DNA from: Plutella xylostella
Lineage: Eukaryota > Arthropoda > Insecta > Lepidoptera > Plutellidae
Assembly (NCBI RefSeq): GCF_932276165.1
Contig: NC_063997.1
Span: forward strand, 9,496,001-9,560,000
DNA: 64,000 nt
Direction of reading: 5' to 3'
How positions within the stretch are numbered: position 1 is the first letter of the stretch; each line of letters opens with the position of its first letter. Positions 1 to 12,900 of this stretch are shown here, in pieces. The position numbers were made by a program, and so were the translations under genes. The notes beneath the pieces are model-generated. The model searched no databases, was not told the DNA's origin, and saw only the letters and a list, made by a program, of their open reading frames with translations.

Positions 1-2062
1 TCAAATTGTAGGTATAACCCTCTGGCCTCTTACTCATCCTATTTCAGCTAACGGTTTTAAACACCCTGTATTACGCCTCCTTTCACCCGCGAGGAACATA
101 AATGCCAACATGCCGACGTGTCAATATCACGTTTAGGTGTATGAGTCGGGAGAAAATGGCATTATTCCTCAGACGTGTTGATAAAGTTCGACAACCGTTA
201 ATAAAGGTACCTATGTTATGTTGACTGAAGTCACCTTATAAGGGCCAGATGAAAGCCTATTGTCTACAGCACATGCTGATAGTAGGTCTGTGCCTTTTTG
301 ACACTCTGGATAGCAACCTATATTTCATTTTTTGTTTTGTATATTGTTTCCAATATAATTGTTGTTGTCTCTGTGTTAAATAATTGTTTCTTCATCTTTT
401 AGGTAGGTGCGAATGGCCATGTAGTTAGGTTCGGTAACCTATTTTATGTACCTATTTAAGCTTAAAATTGATCATTTTGTTAACAACAGAAGAAATACTA
501 ATTCAATTGGCTTAACAGCACAGTCACGTTTACAATCACTCGCTCCAAAGAGTTTCGGTTTAAAAAGCGCAAAAGGCGAATGGCAACTCTTTCAGAAGGC
601 GTAAACATTTAAAAATATTCCATTTGAATTTGCACACAACATCTCGTGCTCGGTAGTTAAATTAAGATAACGCTCAGCGCCGTAGCGTCGGTTGATTACA
701 TTAACTGGAGCTGTATGCAAATGCGCCGCCATCTTGTGGAGAGCGGCAAAATGGAAAATGGCTGCCGTTGGCGGAAATCATACATGGTGGGCAAATCTGC
801 AAACAACAACTATTGAATTTAATAATTATTAAGGGTCTGGAAGATAAAAGTGAACATATTTGCCCAGATGTGAAAAACCCAATAGGATATAATAAAACTT
901 ACACATTAAATTGTTTAAAGGCTAGTTTTAATTAATAGTAGCCTCTAAAATCATTAAGGATTACTACTTAAATAAACTAATTTTCGTAATCGTCATCCAA
1001 CCCGCCACTTCTGGACATGGACCTTTACGATCATGAATCGATGTGAACGAGGATGAATATGCCATCTAAAAGTTTCGTTATAATACGTAGATTGGATATA
1101 GGCCCTGAGAAGGCTTAATTTTAAAAAGAAATGCTATTATTTCCCACATCTATACTAGGTACCAGAGAGGTATATAACACAAAGTATACCTACTCAGTAG
1201 TAAATTATATGTACAAGCGACAGGTCATCATAATACCTAAGTAGCGAGCAAATGGATAGAGCGCGTGCGTTTGATACATTCTGTAATTTGATCGGGTCCC
1301 TGATCGAGGCAATCAAATGCCGTAGTTCATTGGACCGCAACAGATCTAATAAAGCCCTGAGATAGTCGGAACAGAGATGGAGGCAGCTGAGGCGAAGGGT
1401 TGCAATACCTCGCATTCACTCCGATGAATATTGGTTTTCAGGAGAATATCTTAGGTAGCGGGGATCGAGTAACGATTACTGAATAGATACCTATCTTAGA
1501 ATGTATAATTACTGTAGGTACTTATACTTAGTTTATGTTTAGATTGGTGTTGTAAAATTGGTACAATTCTAGTAACACCCTATAGAACATTCATGTTTAT
1601 TTAAGTGTTCGCAAAGTATAATTATGACAATCGATAGAAATAAACAATACCCAACTGAAAACTTACAATAATCTTACAATACACCACACTACCTATCGTC
1701 CAGTCGATCGTTCAGCGATACATTTGAGAAAAGCCAGTACTGAAATCTTCTCACGATAAGAAAAAGAAGTGGTGAAATCTTCAGTTACGCTGGCCAGTAA
1801 TCTTGATCTCGACTCGTAGTTTCGAAGTCGTTAATTATTTCGTGTCCTGCTTTAATGCTACAAGCGACCAAGTTTTTTGTAAACTCAGGCTTTTTAATTA
1901 AATGTCTAGACTGGAGAAGGAGACTAGTATTCAGATTATTTTTGCTTCGCGTGCGCGTTGCAAAATGTAAATCCTCATTCATATTTTTGGTTAAATTTGT
2001 TTTTAATTTTGAAATTATTTATGATACAATTTTATTCTACTAATGAATACTAAAAACTAACA
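1..2062. other. No gene seen; probable upstream intron of the THSD7A-like gene
   Basis: AT-rich sequence with only short, unconvincing reading frames on either strand. Because the first recognisable exon of the THSD7A-like gene downstream starts inside a codon, this stretch is most simply an intron of that gene. No terminal inverted repeat, SINE box or conserved domain was recognised. Confidence 0.45.
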
Positions 2063-2792
2063 ATGGACAACATTTCAAAAAACTAAAGCTGCTACAAATC
2101 GAAAACCATTTCGAGATTTAGCTCTAAACACCACAAAAAAAATGTTTTTGTATTTTTTGGATGTATCATTTTCGAGAAAATCATAAAATAGTAAAAAAGT
2201 GCTGATGACGTCATGCATTAGGTGCGATGCATGTTGATGATCAAAGCCTATAGATTTAAAAACAAAGTAACTGTCACTTTCATTTTTGATTGACGTTGAC
2301 GTTTTATCGTGACGTTGTTGTTTATTTGGGTCATTTTCATTAATTCTGTTCTGACATTTTCTGTCTATTTTCTTTATTCATTATTAAGAGATGACCTCTA
2401 TATAATATGTCCCAGAGCATGCCACCGCCTACACAGCTGAAAAAATGCTTCTGCTTATTTTTTTACATGATAAGTACCTACTTTCCATCATTAGAAATAT
2501 CAAGGTCATTTGAAAATGACCCATTTGTTGGTTGGCATGTAAACAAAGTTTAAATGTCACTTGTCAGTGTCATTTATGTTTTTTTTTCGAGACTCAGGCA
2601 ATAGACAAAAATAAAAATGGAGCCTAATATGTGACGTCACTTCTGGTTTTAAAATAATTAACTTTAAAGTTAAAAATAACATGCAAAAATGTATGTATAT
2701 ACAAAATAAAAAAATACGGGTCCACTAATTTTCTATAAACTTTCCGAATAACTAATAAAAATATAGGGTAAAGAAAATGAAATGTTGTCCAT
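2063..2792. mobile_element. 730-bp non-autonomous terminal-inverted-repeat element, intact copy
   Basis: The ends are inverted copies of ATGGACAACATTTC. The element has no coding capacity. A second copy of the same element, in the opposite orientation, lies at about 57136-61046, where it is split by a 3.2-kb LINE. The present copy therefore shows the unbroken state of that site. Superfamily is undetermined because no clear target duplication could be read. Confidence 0.8.
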
Positions 2793-3129
2793 TAACTATA
2801 CTTCGTGAATACGGTTGATGCTAAAATACACACATATGCCGCTTGTATACACCAATAAAATCATCAATCAAAAAGTACCTAACTTATTATTTCATATTTC
2901 GAATTTTATGATTTACGGCCATACCCATAAAACAGTAGAATGTTAGAAATCCCTTTTGAATAATCTGGGGATACACACGGGCAATTGACATTTTTTTAAA
3001 TTGGATTTTCATTTTAATATGAAAATGTTTTATTAATGAATTTAGTTATTTGATAGGTTTTACTTGTGTTGTGTAGATGCAAATTTCAGAAAATGCACAT
3101 CATGTACCGTAGGGCGAACTTAGGTACTT

Positions 3130-3280
3130 TATAGTGCCACAAACTTATCTGTTCCGGTGAGAGCGAACTAAATTGGTCCATACCTCATTACTTACTGTAC
3201 TAATGAATTTCATATTGACATAGATTATATGGACCAATTTAGTTCGCTCTCACCGGAACAGATAAGTTTGTGGCACTATA
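3130..3280. repeat. Hairpin MITE with 53-bp inverted arms
   Basis: The arms at 3130-3182 and 3228-3280 are perfect or nearly perfect reverse complements and begin with TATAGTGCCACAAAC. They flank a 45-bp loop. This is typical of a palindromic MITE; no coding sequence is present. Confidence 0.85.
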
Positions 3281-4169
3281 GAAATTATTGGCTAGCCAGT
3301 TATTCAGTTATTCAATAGTTCTTCAGCTGTTTCTCAGTAAAAGTAACAACCATTCAACCATAATAAACTTACAATCTTTTACGTTTCGTTGTGAACCGGA
3401 GGGTAACTACTTACTGAATAGGAGTGTTATAAGTTACCTACATGTATTACTAAATACAATTACTACATACAATCTTGTTTAATTTCAAATGTACCAGAAT
3501 ACATCAGTACTACGCTGAATTCCGTATTTTCCACATCTCTAATACGTCTGGATGTTCCGACGACAGGATAAGGATTACGTGTCTGTTATATTCGCTTCTA
3601 TATGCCTCCTATACATATACATATATATACACAGGGATATACTCCTGTATATCCCTGCTCCTTATATACCAACAAGACTTATGTACTAACTTGATCCATG
3701 TCATATTGCAAACCGTATGATTATGCGGAGTCTGCTTTGTATTGAGAGAATAGAAGGCATTACGCAGTCATCACAGGAACTATAAATTATACCAGGTTCA
3801 ACTGGTACAGTGGATGACACGTCATATGGGGCATTTGCAGTATGATTGATGCGGATAAAAGTGTGATTCCGTTCGCAAGTCTTCCTTAAGGTTCAATCCA
3901 AGGCCAAATATGAATACCTACTATATGTTATGTAGTTCATGACTCCAGCAGTTCGAACCAAGTCTTTACTCGCTAATGATAAATGGATGCGACAACGACA
4001 CAACCCACAGCCCAAAGTCATGAGCACAAGTAATGTAGATATCATGCCCTAATGATTATGGCACAAATGTCGTTTCGTGCCGTAATTTAATGAAGCCCTA
4101 ATGAAACCCGACAAACGAGGGTAATTCTGTTCATTAACTTCCGTTTAAATTTACTTTTTTCCCTCACAG

Positions 4170-4196
4170 ACGTCGGATTCGACATCCGCTCCGAAG
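4170..4196 (+). CDS. THSD7A: 27-bp microexon of the THSD7A-like gene
   Basis: A strong acceptor (pyrimidine tract then CTCACAG) and a donor (GAAG|GTAATT) frame 27 bases. Read with one base carried in and one carried out, they encode DVGFDIRSE, which joins in frame to VSGSSDAEYS of the next exon. Phase agreement on the 3' side supports it. The upstream partner exon is outside the window, so the 5' junction is untested. Confidence 0.6.
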
Positions 4197-6936
4197 GTAA
4201 TTATTTTCAGTTTACTTACTTACAGTCTTTTTTTCACGACCTCTTCTCAAATTGGAATGAGTTAAAGTTTCTTTTAGGAATTCCTTTTGTGATAGCTGTA
4301 AAGTTATTGAAACCAGCACATAATCATTCTTTTAAACGAATTAGTTATATTGTATGAAGCACTAAATCTATAGTTTTAGGTATAGTAGGTAAATACTTTA
4401 CGTAGGTTTTATTAGTCCTCCAGTTTTAACATCACCATCGCTGGTCCTGACGTACGCACATTTTGACATTTCAGGACCCTCACTAAGATACGCATCTCTC
4501 AAAGGACTTAAGTCACCATTTTTCTTTTGTTCTCTGTAAAGTCTCGAGATAGATCTATGCGAATGAAGACAGAGTTTTTCAGGGGGAAAGTTGGACAGTT
4601 TGGGGTCAAGAGTTCTTGAAAATAATTTATGCCAAGGGGCTATTGAGTATATTTGAATAATTCCCTGCTGATCACTGAAATTCCAGCAAATCGACGCAGT
4701 TATTGGTAAGTAAGTATATATGGAAATAAATTCATTTCAGCATGAAACATTGGCGGCTGAAACCTCATTTTATTGCGGATTTTTATGATCATATAAAATA
4801 TTCAGTGCATTTCATATTTCACAAACGACAGAGCCTGTCGCTGAGTGTTCAGATATATTAGCTCCATTTTGTAAAACATTTTGCTGCTATTTTATGAAAC
4901 CAAAGTTATGTACTCTGTGCGGATCACCTCGACCGTTGGGAAACTATAACTGTACGGTTCGAAGGAAGTGGCGGTGCACCTGTTGGTTCTTTATGAAGAT
5001 GAGGAAATGCCACTGTTGAGGTAGCTGTTAGCCTGTAGAGTCTTCCAAAGAAAACACCGGTATTGCTGTTCACTGTTAACTTCGAGTGTCTCTGGAGATC
5101 TTCACTGTAGGCTGTTACTAGTGGACTGTATGTTGTTTACTGTTTTGCTGTTACTATTAGACTGACTTGTTTACTCGCCGGACACGTCTCTTTATATAGG
5201 CCGGCGAGCGATCTTCCCGTAAGTTCCAGAGATACTCGAGGTTACCATTTATTATTATTACAAAGGTAGGCAGGTAGTCGAACAACTATAAGTACTTAAC
5301 TACTTAACTATTTAGTGCCCAGAACCTTCGCGAGCGTAATTGAACTAACTACTCGATCTAGTTATTTCTATGAACTGTTTACAAATAAAATGAACTATTT
5401 ACAATGAAGACTAACTATGAACTATAACGTCTTCAGTCGTTCCGTACATACTCATTATAACACTTTATAGAGAAATCATAAATCATGATGCTCACTATTT
5501 CTATTGAATCAAAAAGATAACAATAACGCTGTTAAGTAAACTTTCAGTGTTTAGCGTAGCTGTAGAATTTTCTAGTTACTTTTAGCATTTCTCAGCTTTA
5601 ACGTAGACTTTCATTGTTCTTCTAAACGAGAGCACGTGCGATGAGACCGAGAAATCGCTGAGCAAGTTGTCTCGCTGGCTGGACACGGGAATGAGACGCC
5701 GTTTGTGCCACTGTGCCACGGAACTGGGGGGTCTCTGTATAATATACAGGGTGTTGCAAAAAGGGTATACTAGGCCGAAACCTACATGTGCAGCATAAAT
5801 CTAAAGTCATTGTCCATAGTAAAAAAGTCACGTGATCAACATAGTTTCTATGGAAAAAAAAAATTCGCCAATTTTGAAATTCTGATTTCAGTTTCGGGCT
5901 TAGATATACCATGCTGCACATGTAGGTTTCGGCTTAGTATACCCTTTTTGCAACACCCTGTACATGACGAAAAACGGAGCGCCACTGCGCGAGCCAAGAC
6001 ACTATCTCGAAGTATTAAACGTTTTCCGTCAGTATAGAGTAACCCTACTGTAATGCAATTTTCTTTAAAGCTATTTTCTTTTCCAACTACACCTAATACA
6101 CATGTGGTGCTAACAGTGAAGAAAACTGGATAGGGACAGACACTCTGATCTGCAGCTTTCTTTTGTTTAACAGAGGTAAACATAAGAGTAGCTACGACTG
6201 GTAAAATAATAATAAGTGGATATTTTTGGTTCCAAATATTAAAATAATGTTATTCGCGATTTCATAACTCTCCCAGTAATCTCTGATCTCAGTTGCATAA
6301 TAAAGAATAAAAATATATAACTCAAACCTATTTTGTTTTTAAAAGTAACTTTGGTACTTCTCTTGACTGAGTTTTTATGCCAACTTTCCTATTGTTTCAA
6401 GTTTTCAACTAAACAAACTTTTAATTTTGTTCGCTCTACTCTCTGTTTTGTTTCGCGACGGATTCATAACTTTACCTCCTGCATTAAGCTTTTAGAAGGT
6501 TTAGGAGCTCTTATTACAGTGGGGCAAAGCACACTTTTGTGCCGTATTTATGAGTGCCAGGGGACCGTTTATAGTAACTGTGCAAATGTCAGCGCTGAAT
6601 AGTAAATTACGTTTTTGTTCCCGTCGTTTATTTAATTTAGCTTGCTGGAGGTATGGTTTGTTGTTTTGCCGAGTTTTATCAGAGCTGAATAAGTACACGA
6701 GGAATGACCTCGACTCTTTATTTCATGAAGCGTTAAATAGTAGTATAGTACTTTGCTTGTTTTGATAATTCTCTTTATTTCAGCACTAGCTGTTCCCGCG
6801 AGCTTCACTTCGCCTTAAAAAGTTTTCCCGTGGGAAATCCGGGATAAAAAGTAGCCTATGTTCTTTCCCAGGGTCTATACCATATTTATACCAAATTTCA
6901 TTCAAATCCGTTCAGTAGTTTTGGCGTGAAAGAGTA

Positions 6937-6971
<35 letters not shown>

Positions 6972-9900
6972 CAGTTACTTTCGCATTTATAATATTAGTT
7001 AGGATTACATGTAAACATAAAATATAACCTCTATATCTAAGACATCACTTTTGTGTATTCGTAACTTTAACTCATAAGGTTGCTCAATGTGAAATTAATT
7101 CAACCGGGTAAAATTCGGCCCAACGATGCCGCGTAGGATATGAACACTTTCAATGGCTGAATATCTCCGGCCTTCTATAGAACTGGAGTTTCGGAACCGG
7201 CTACAAACGAGGAATTCAAATTACGTGTACAAATTTTCCGAAGCAAAATATTCCTACTTTTACACTATAATGTAAACAGAACTTCATCTTTCGTCATAAT
7301 ATTATCAAGGGAGTTTTAGTCCACAATCTACAAACACGACAGTAGAAGCTCTTAGGGTTTCCTGCACAGTTTCCAAGCTAATTAATTAGATCCACCCTGT
7401 TGACGGGCTTCTATCGAATTAGAGCGTCTTCTGGAGCCCCCTCTATAACCGATTATGTGTCGGGTACTGACTTCTTAGCGGACCTATTACGTAACTTAAC
7501 CCACTTAATGTATACAAATCACTTTTGGTAACTACTATTAATAATATAATTGTGGGGACATCCGACCCCAAGCTAGGCGGAGCCTGTGTTATGGGTATCG
7601 GACAGCTGATATATCTACACAAATACATAGATACATACATATTCAATATAAATATCAACACCCAAGACCCGAGTACAAATATTTGTCTTTAAACAAATAT
7701 CTGCCCCAGCCGGGAATCGAACGCGGGACCTTCGACATAGCAGCTAGCAGCTAGCAGATTGCTATTGCGTACAACTTAACTAAATAGGAGTACAAAAACG
7801 ACATGATTTTTCCCCCAAAACTAAAGAATTTATTCAGACATTTTTGTCAGAGTGTTGAATATTTTACAGCAGGTTTACCTCTATTCTCTCTATCGATCCA
7901 TGGTTTTAAAATGTGTATGGTATATTTATAAAAATAATTTCATTCTAAACTCATTAACTTTAGTTATGTTTATGTGAGCTTTTTAGCTTAACTATATTAA
8001 TTTGCTCCATACAGAGAGTTGGCAACCTGCTACGTAATACGGAGGCGTGGGCACACGACTACTTGGGACTTGTTAGAAGTGTGTTTGCTGAGATAGTGAG
8101 TCACTAATGAGTGACTATCTCATAAGGGGCTTATTAACTGCAAGTTTCAAACTGTCGAGTGAAATGGTGTAGTTTAGGTAGCTATAGAATTCGAATCGTG
8201 ATATATGATAGAGATTTAAATTTGACTAAAACCTCCAAAAGCTTCCTGTGTTTAAAATTAAAGTTAAGTCAAGTTATTGTTGTTGGAACTTATTCTTCTT
8301 TAGAATAATTTATTATTACTGTGATCTAAAAAAAATAACCCGCTTTTTTCGCTCTCAAGTTTGAAACCAATTTAACGACTAAAGTCAACCAACTTTTAAA
8401 TTAAAGTTATATCAAAACATTCAAAACCAACGATGGATAACGTTTAACTTGATAAGCTAATGTAAATGAGGAAATCATTTCGTAATTATGTAAATCAAGT
8501 AAAACGCCCCTTAATTTAAAAGATAACTTTATGGAATAAAATTTAATATTTCGCTGGTGTTCTTCGCTTGTGCCTGATTATTAAAATTATGTTTTATACC
8601 TAAAGTTAAAAGAGTTAACTTTTGCGCAAAAAGTAAAAGGTTTCAATTAGGTACTCTAGGTAAGTAATTTGCCAAATTGCAAAATTCCTGGTTTTACAGG
8701 AGTGGCCACGACCTCGACCTGGTTTCCTTGGCCGATAAATTTCAGCCCTGGCATGCCGCCAATACAAACTCAAACTTTAAAAAGTTATGCGCTGGCCACT
8801 AACATTTGCTGAAGAATAAAATGTCACGACCTCGAAAAAAAAACAGGCCACTTACAGAATAAAAGAAGAATAAATCATCGCGCTTCTTACTTTTCAAATT
8901 TAAAACAAATGACTATGGAATGGTGTTTTTCCTTGTTTTTGTTGTCTCGCATAATTTATTAGCGTTCTTTTATTTACACGGATGATTTTCGTGGAAATGA
9001 AAAATGTTTTTTCTTGTTCTAGTGTCTGGCAGCAGTGACGCCGAGTACTCGGTGTACGTCGGCAAATGGACGGAATGTGTGCCGCTCGCTGAGGGCGAAC
9101 ACGCCGCTAGAACAAATAAAAGGTATTCTTTTATGAATTGTTTGTCTTACAGAAAGTTTATGGTGGTGTCCTGTGAAAATGTGGTATACACAGTTTCAAT
9201 ATTTAAAGAGGACTGTTAGATTTATAACGTTGAGGGAAAAAATATATTTAAGTACTTATCTAAGATATTTATTTTAGACACACACACACACACCTTGTAC
9301 TAATGTACTACCTTGCGGGGTAGGCAGAGATGCATTGCTGCACCCACTTTTCGCCAGAGTGTTATGTTAGTCCCAATGTAATAGGGGGCGGCCTATTGCC
9401 ATTTTACGGGCACATCCAAGACCCGAGAACAAATATCTGTGTTTAAACAAATATTTGCCCCAGCCGGGAATCGAACCCGGGACCTTCGGCTTAGTAGTCA
9501 GGGTCGCTAACCACTACGCCATTCGGTTGTCTTGATACTACGATTCGTATCTTAGATAAGTACTTAAATATAGTTATTTAACAAACGTGCACGCGATTTA
9601 AATGAATACCTCTGTTAGATCACCACTATGCAAGAACGGTGGGTTCGAATCCCGCCCCGCTACACGGGTTCGTTATCGACGTCAATAAACTCGTTTAGTG
9701 CGCGTTCCACCAATCACAGCGCCGTATTTATGGCAAATGGCGATATAGTGACGTTTACCTACGTCGATGACAAACCCGTGTAGCGGCAGCACCACCCAAA
9801 TTACAGGCTCCGGCTAGTTTGGAGTCGGGTGGCCGTTTCTTAAATGTTACACATTAAGTAGTTATAATGATAGATAGATAGATAGATAAAATATTATTTA

Positions 9901-12900
9901 TTTGTACACACACATAAAATAAACTTACATTACATAACTTAAATACTAACACATATGTACAGATATGGCGGTCTTATCGCTTAAAGCGATTTATTCAAGA
10001 CAACCTTAGGGTGGAATGATGATGAGTTGATGATGTTGCTCGCAGACTGGACGTGTCGGACTCGCTGGTGCACACTCCCCGGTTGGGGGTGCAGCGCCGC
10101 CCCGTGCAGTGCCGTAGGAAGGACGGACGGTTCGTCGAGGCTATGTGAGTTACAGATTTTTTATATGGGCTATTTTTTGTGAACTGGGAGGACATTTTTT
10201 TCAATAATATTTCACACGTAAGTATAGCACCATTGGCAGCCTATTGCAGATAAAAAAAATTCTAAGTATGATTAATTTTCCAAATTAATTAATATTGAGT
10301 AGAGTAACTTAGAGTATGTAAGTATATTGAGGAAACGCCAACATGCTACCAAGATCATCTTTGATTTCAGATACCTGCTTAAGATACATGTTTTCGGTAT
10401 GGAAGACCCAACCCTTGTCTTTATTCATACTTACAGTAAGGCGCCTAGATAAGATATTCAAAACTCATGTAATCCAAACGATCTCAACTTATTCTTTCAA
10501 CCTTGTATAGAAACTGGGTCAAAATGCTCTAGGAATATTGATGGCCTCTAATATTGACGGCTCTGCACTTTGGGAAAGCCCTTAAAGTTTCAATGGGGAA
10601 GTACTTTATGTGGCAAAGAGGGTATTTTTTGTCGCGATTTGTTGCTAAGCACGATTTTATGTAAGGAAAATATCGCGTAAAGTTACGATCCCTTTAATCT
10701 TTCCGAGGGGTGACGCAGGTGTTTGAACTCACCTGCGCAAAGTTAAATTCACAATTTTAATACTGTGTTTTTATCGCTAGAGAAATCATCTAAAAAGTTA
10801 GAAAATATAAGTTAGGTACATAGTGCTTAGGTACCTTTACCCATACGACATACGTTTTACTTTGATTATTGAAATTTGAATCATTAATAACAATATTACG
10901 CTATTGCCAATTATCATCATATCATAACGTAGTGAAAGCTGAAATGTTAATTTTTCACAACGATCCGTGATAATCCCAATAGAGCTCATTATCATTACAA
11001 CAGGTGGCTGGCTAATTAAAAATGCAAGAGTAGCGGCATTACCACACTCGGCGCCGTAATCCGATTGAACTTCCACCTTCTGTGAACACACTCTGTCTGG
11101 CTATTTCCAACTACCCGCTTGCTGAATAATAGACTAGCGTATGCTTAATTTAGATGACTTTCCTGGAGTTCTTGAATCTAAAGAAAGCACTTAACGGTAA
11201 TTTATTTTTAGTTACTGTGAAAATATTATCTCAGTCCTAATACTTTCGGTATCAACAGCCATTTACTGTAAATCAGTGTTTTTCAACCTGTGGGTCGCGA
11301 CCCCCTGGGGGGTCGCGAAGCTTCTATAGGGGGGTCGCCAAAGGGCGAAAAAACTGGGAACTTTAGTACAAAAACAATAAAGACAATTAGTACTCATACT
11401 TTAAAAATTAAAAAAATCTTAAATGCGTAGGCTGAGCTTGTTTTTTATTAATTAAATTATCTCATGGAACTGTTTTAGTACAATAGACCACATCCACACA
11501 GTAAGGCAGATTACACAGAATACCGAAGAGTATAATCAGCCTCTGTGTCTAGCCTTTGTGGACTATGGAAACGCCTTCAAATCCATCGAGACATGGGAAA
11601 TTTTGGTAGCGTTGTAGAGATTTCAAATCGAATGGCGCTATATCGAGGAGTTGAGGAGTCTGTACGATGCCGCCGGACTTGGCATAATATGTATAAATGG
11701 CGAGTACATGACACACCTCTCTGCTTCGCGGACGACATCGTTATTATGCCAGAATCTCTGCAGGAACTCAGCTGGATGATGGAAGTGGCCTAAATGCTGC
11801 TTCCCAACGATGCGGCTTCGGGGTATTTTGGACAAGACGAAAGTCATATAGGTACAATGCTCACATCGAACTGGAGCCGATGATCGTTGGTGAGGCAACA
11901 ATCGAATTTGTGCAAGATATGTCTACCTCGGGGAGACAAAAGGCAAATTCGGCTAGGCAGAAGCAACTTCGACAAGGAGGCTGCAAGGCGCATCCAACTG
12001 GGTTGGGCTGTATTCGGAAAACTTCGTCAGCACATATTCTCCTTGGCCATGGCCATCCCTCAGAGCCTGAAGACTAAAGATTTCAACCAGTGCGTCCTGC
12101 CAGTGATGAAGTATGGTGCAGAGACGTGGGCACTGACGGTAGGACTAGTCCAACGATTTAAAGTCGCTCAGCGTGCTATGGAGAGAGCTATGCTTGGGGT
12201 TTCTCTGATAAATCGTATCGGAAATGAGGTTTTCCGTCAGTCAGAGGATTAAGATTACTGGCATAGCTGTCAAAATATGCAAGCTGAAGTGGCAGTGTGC
12301 TGGTCATATCTGCCGAAGAACCGATAACCGTTGGGGTAGACGAGTTCTTGAGTGGAGACCACGAATAGGCAAACGTAGCGTGGGTAGGCGTTCCTGCCTA
12401 GTTCAAAGACGACGACCACAAGTATTTTTTTTTTGTAAAGCCAGGTAGTTTGTTTTTTTTACTCTCATTTCACCGTTGAAAACTTTTATTCAAGATATTC
12501 AAATGCTCAAAAAAGTCAGATAGAAAAAGCTAATTTCGAAAAAGAAATTCCGGGTCGCAATGGCATTAGTTGTACGTACCTATGTACATGGCCAAACGTA
12601 TTCTAACCCCCTTATTCATAGAGAAGTTACAGAACGTTTTAACTAATAAACTGTTTTGTCCCTCTCCGACGAAGAACAATTTGTTCTTTGACAGAGAGGG
12701 ACAAAACAGTATATTAGTTAAAACGTTTTGTAACTTTTCTATGAATAAGGGGGTTAGTGTGTAATTCTAAAAGAATGTGTTTTTAAATCCCATAAGTATG
12801 TACTACTTTGAATCCTAATCATGGAGACCATCAATACGTCGTATGGAATGAATATTGGGAATACTGTAACATACACATACATACGAGTACATGATAAAAA

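Noticed and set aside
5622..6183. Overlapping frames of 80-110 codons on both strands
   Set aside because: They run through the inverted arms of the MITE at 5747-5960 and have no protein features.
8690..8760. Additional THSD7A-like exon after a TTTTACAG acceptor
   Set aside because: The downstream frame meets a stop quickly, has no TSP1 features, and skipping it keeps the phase correct.
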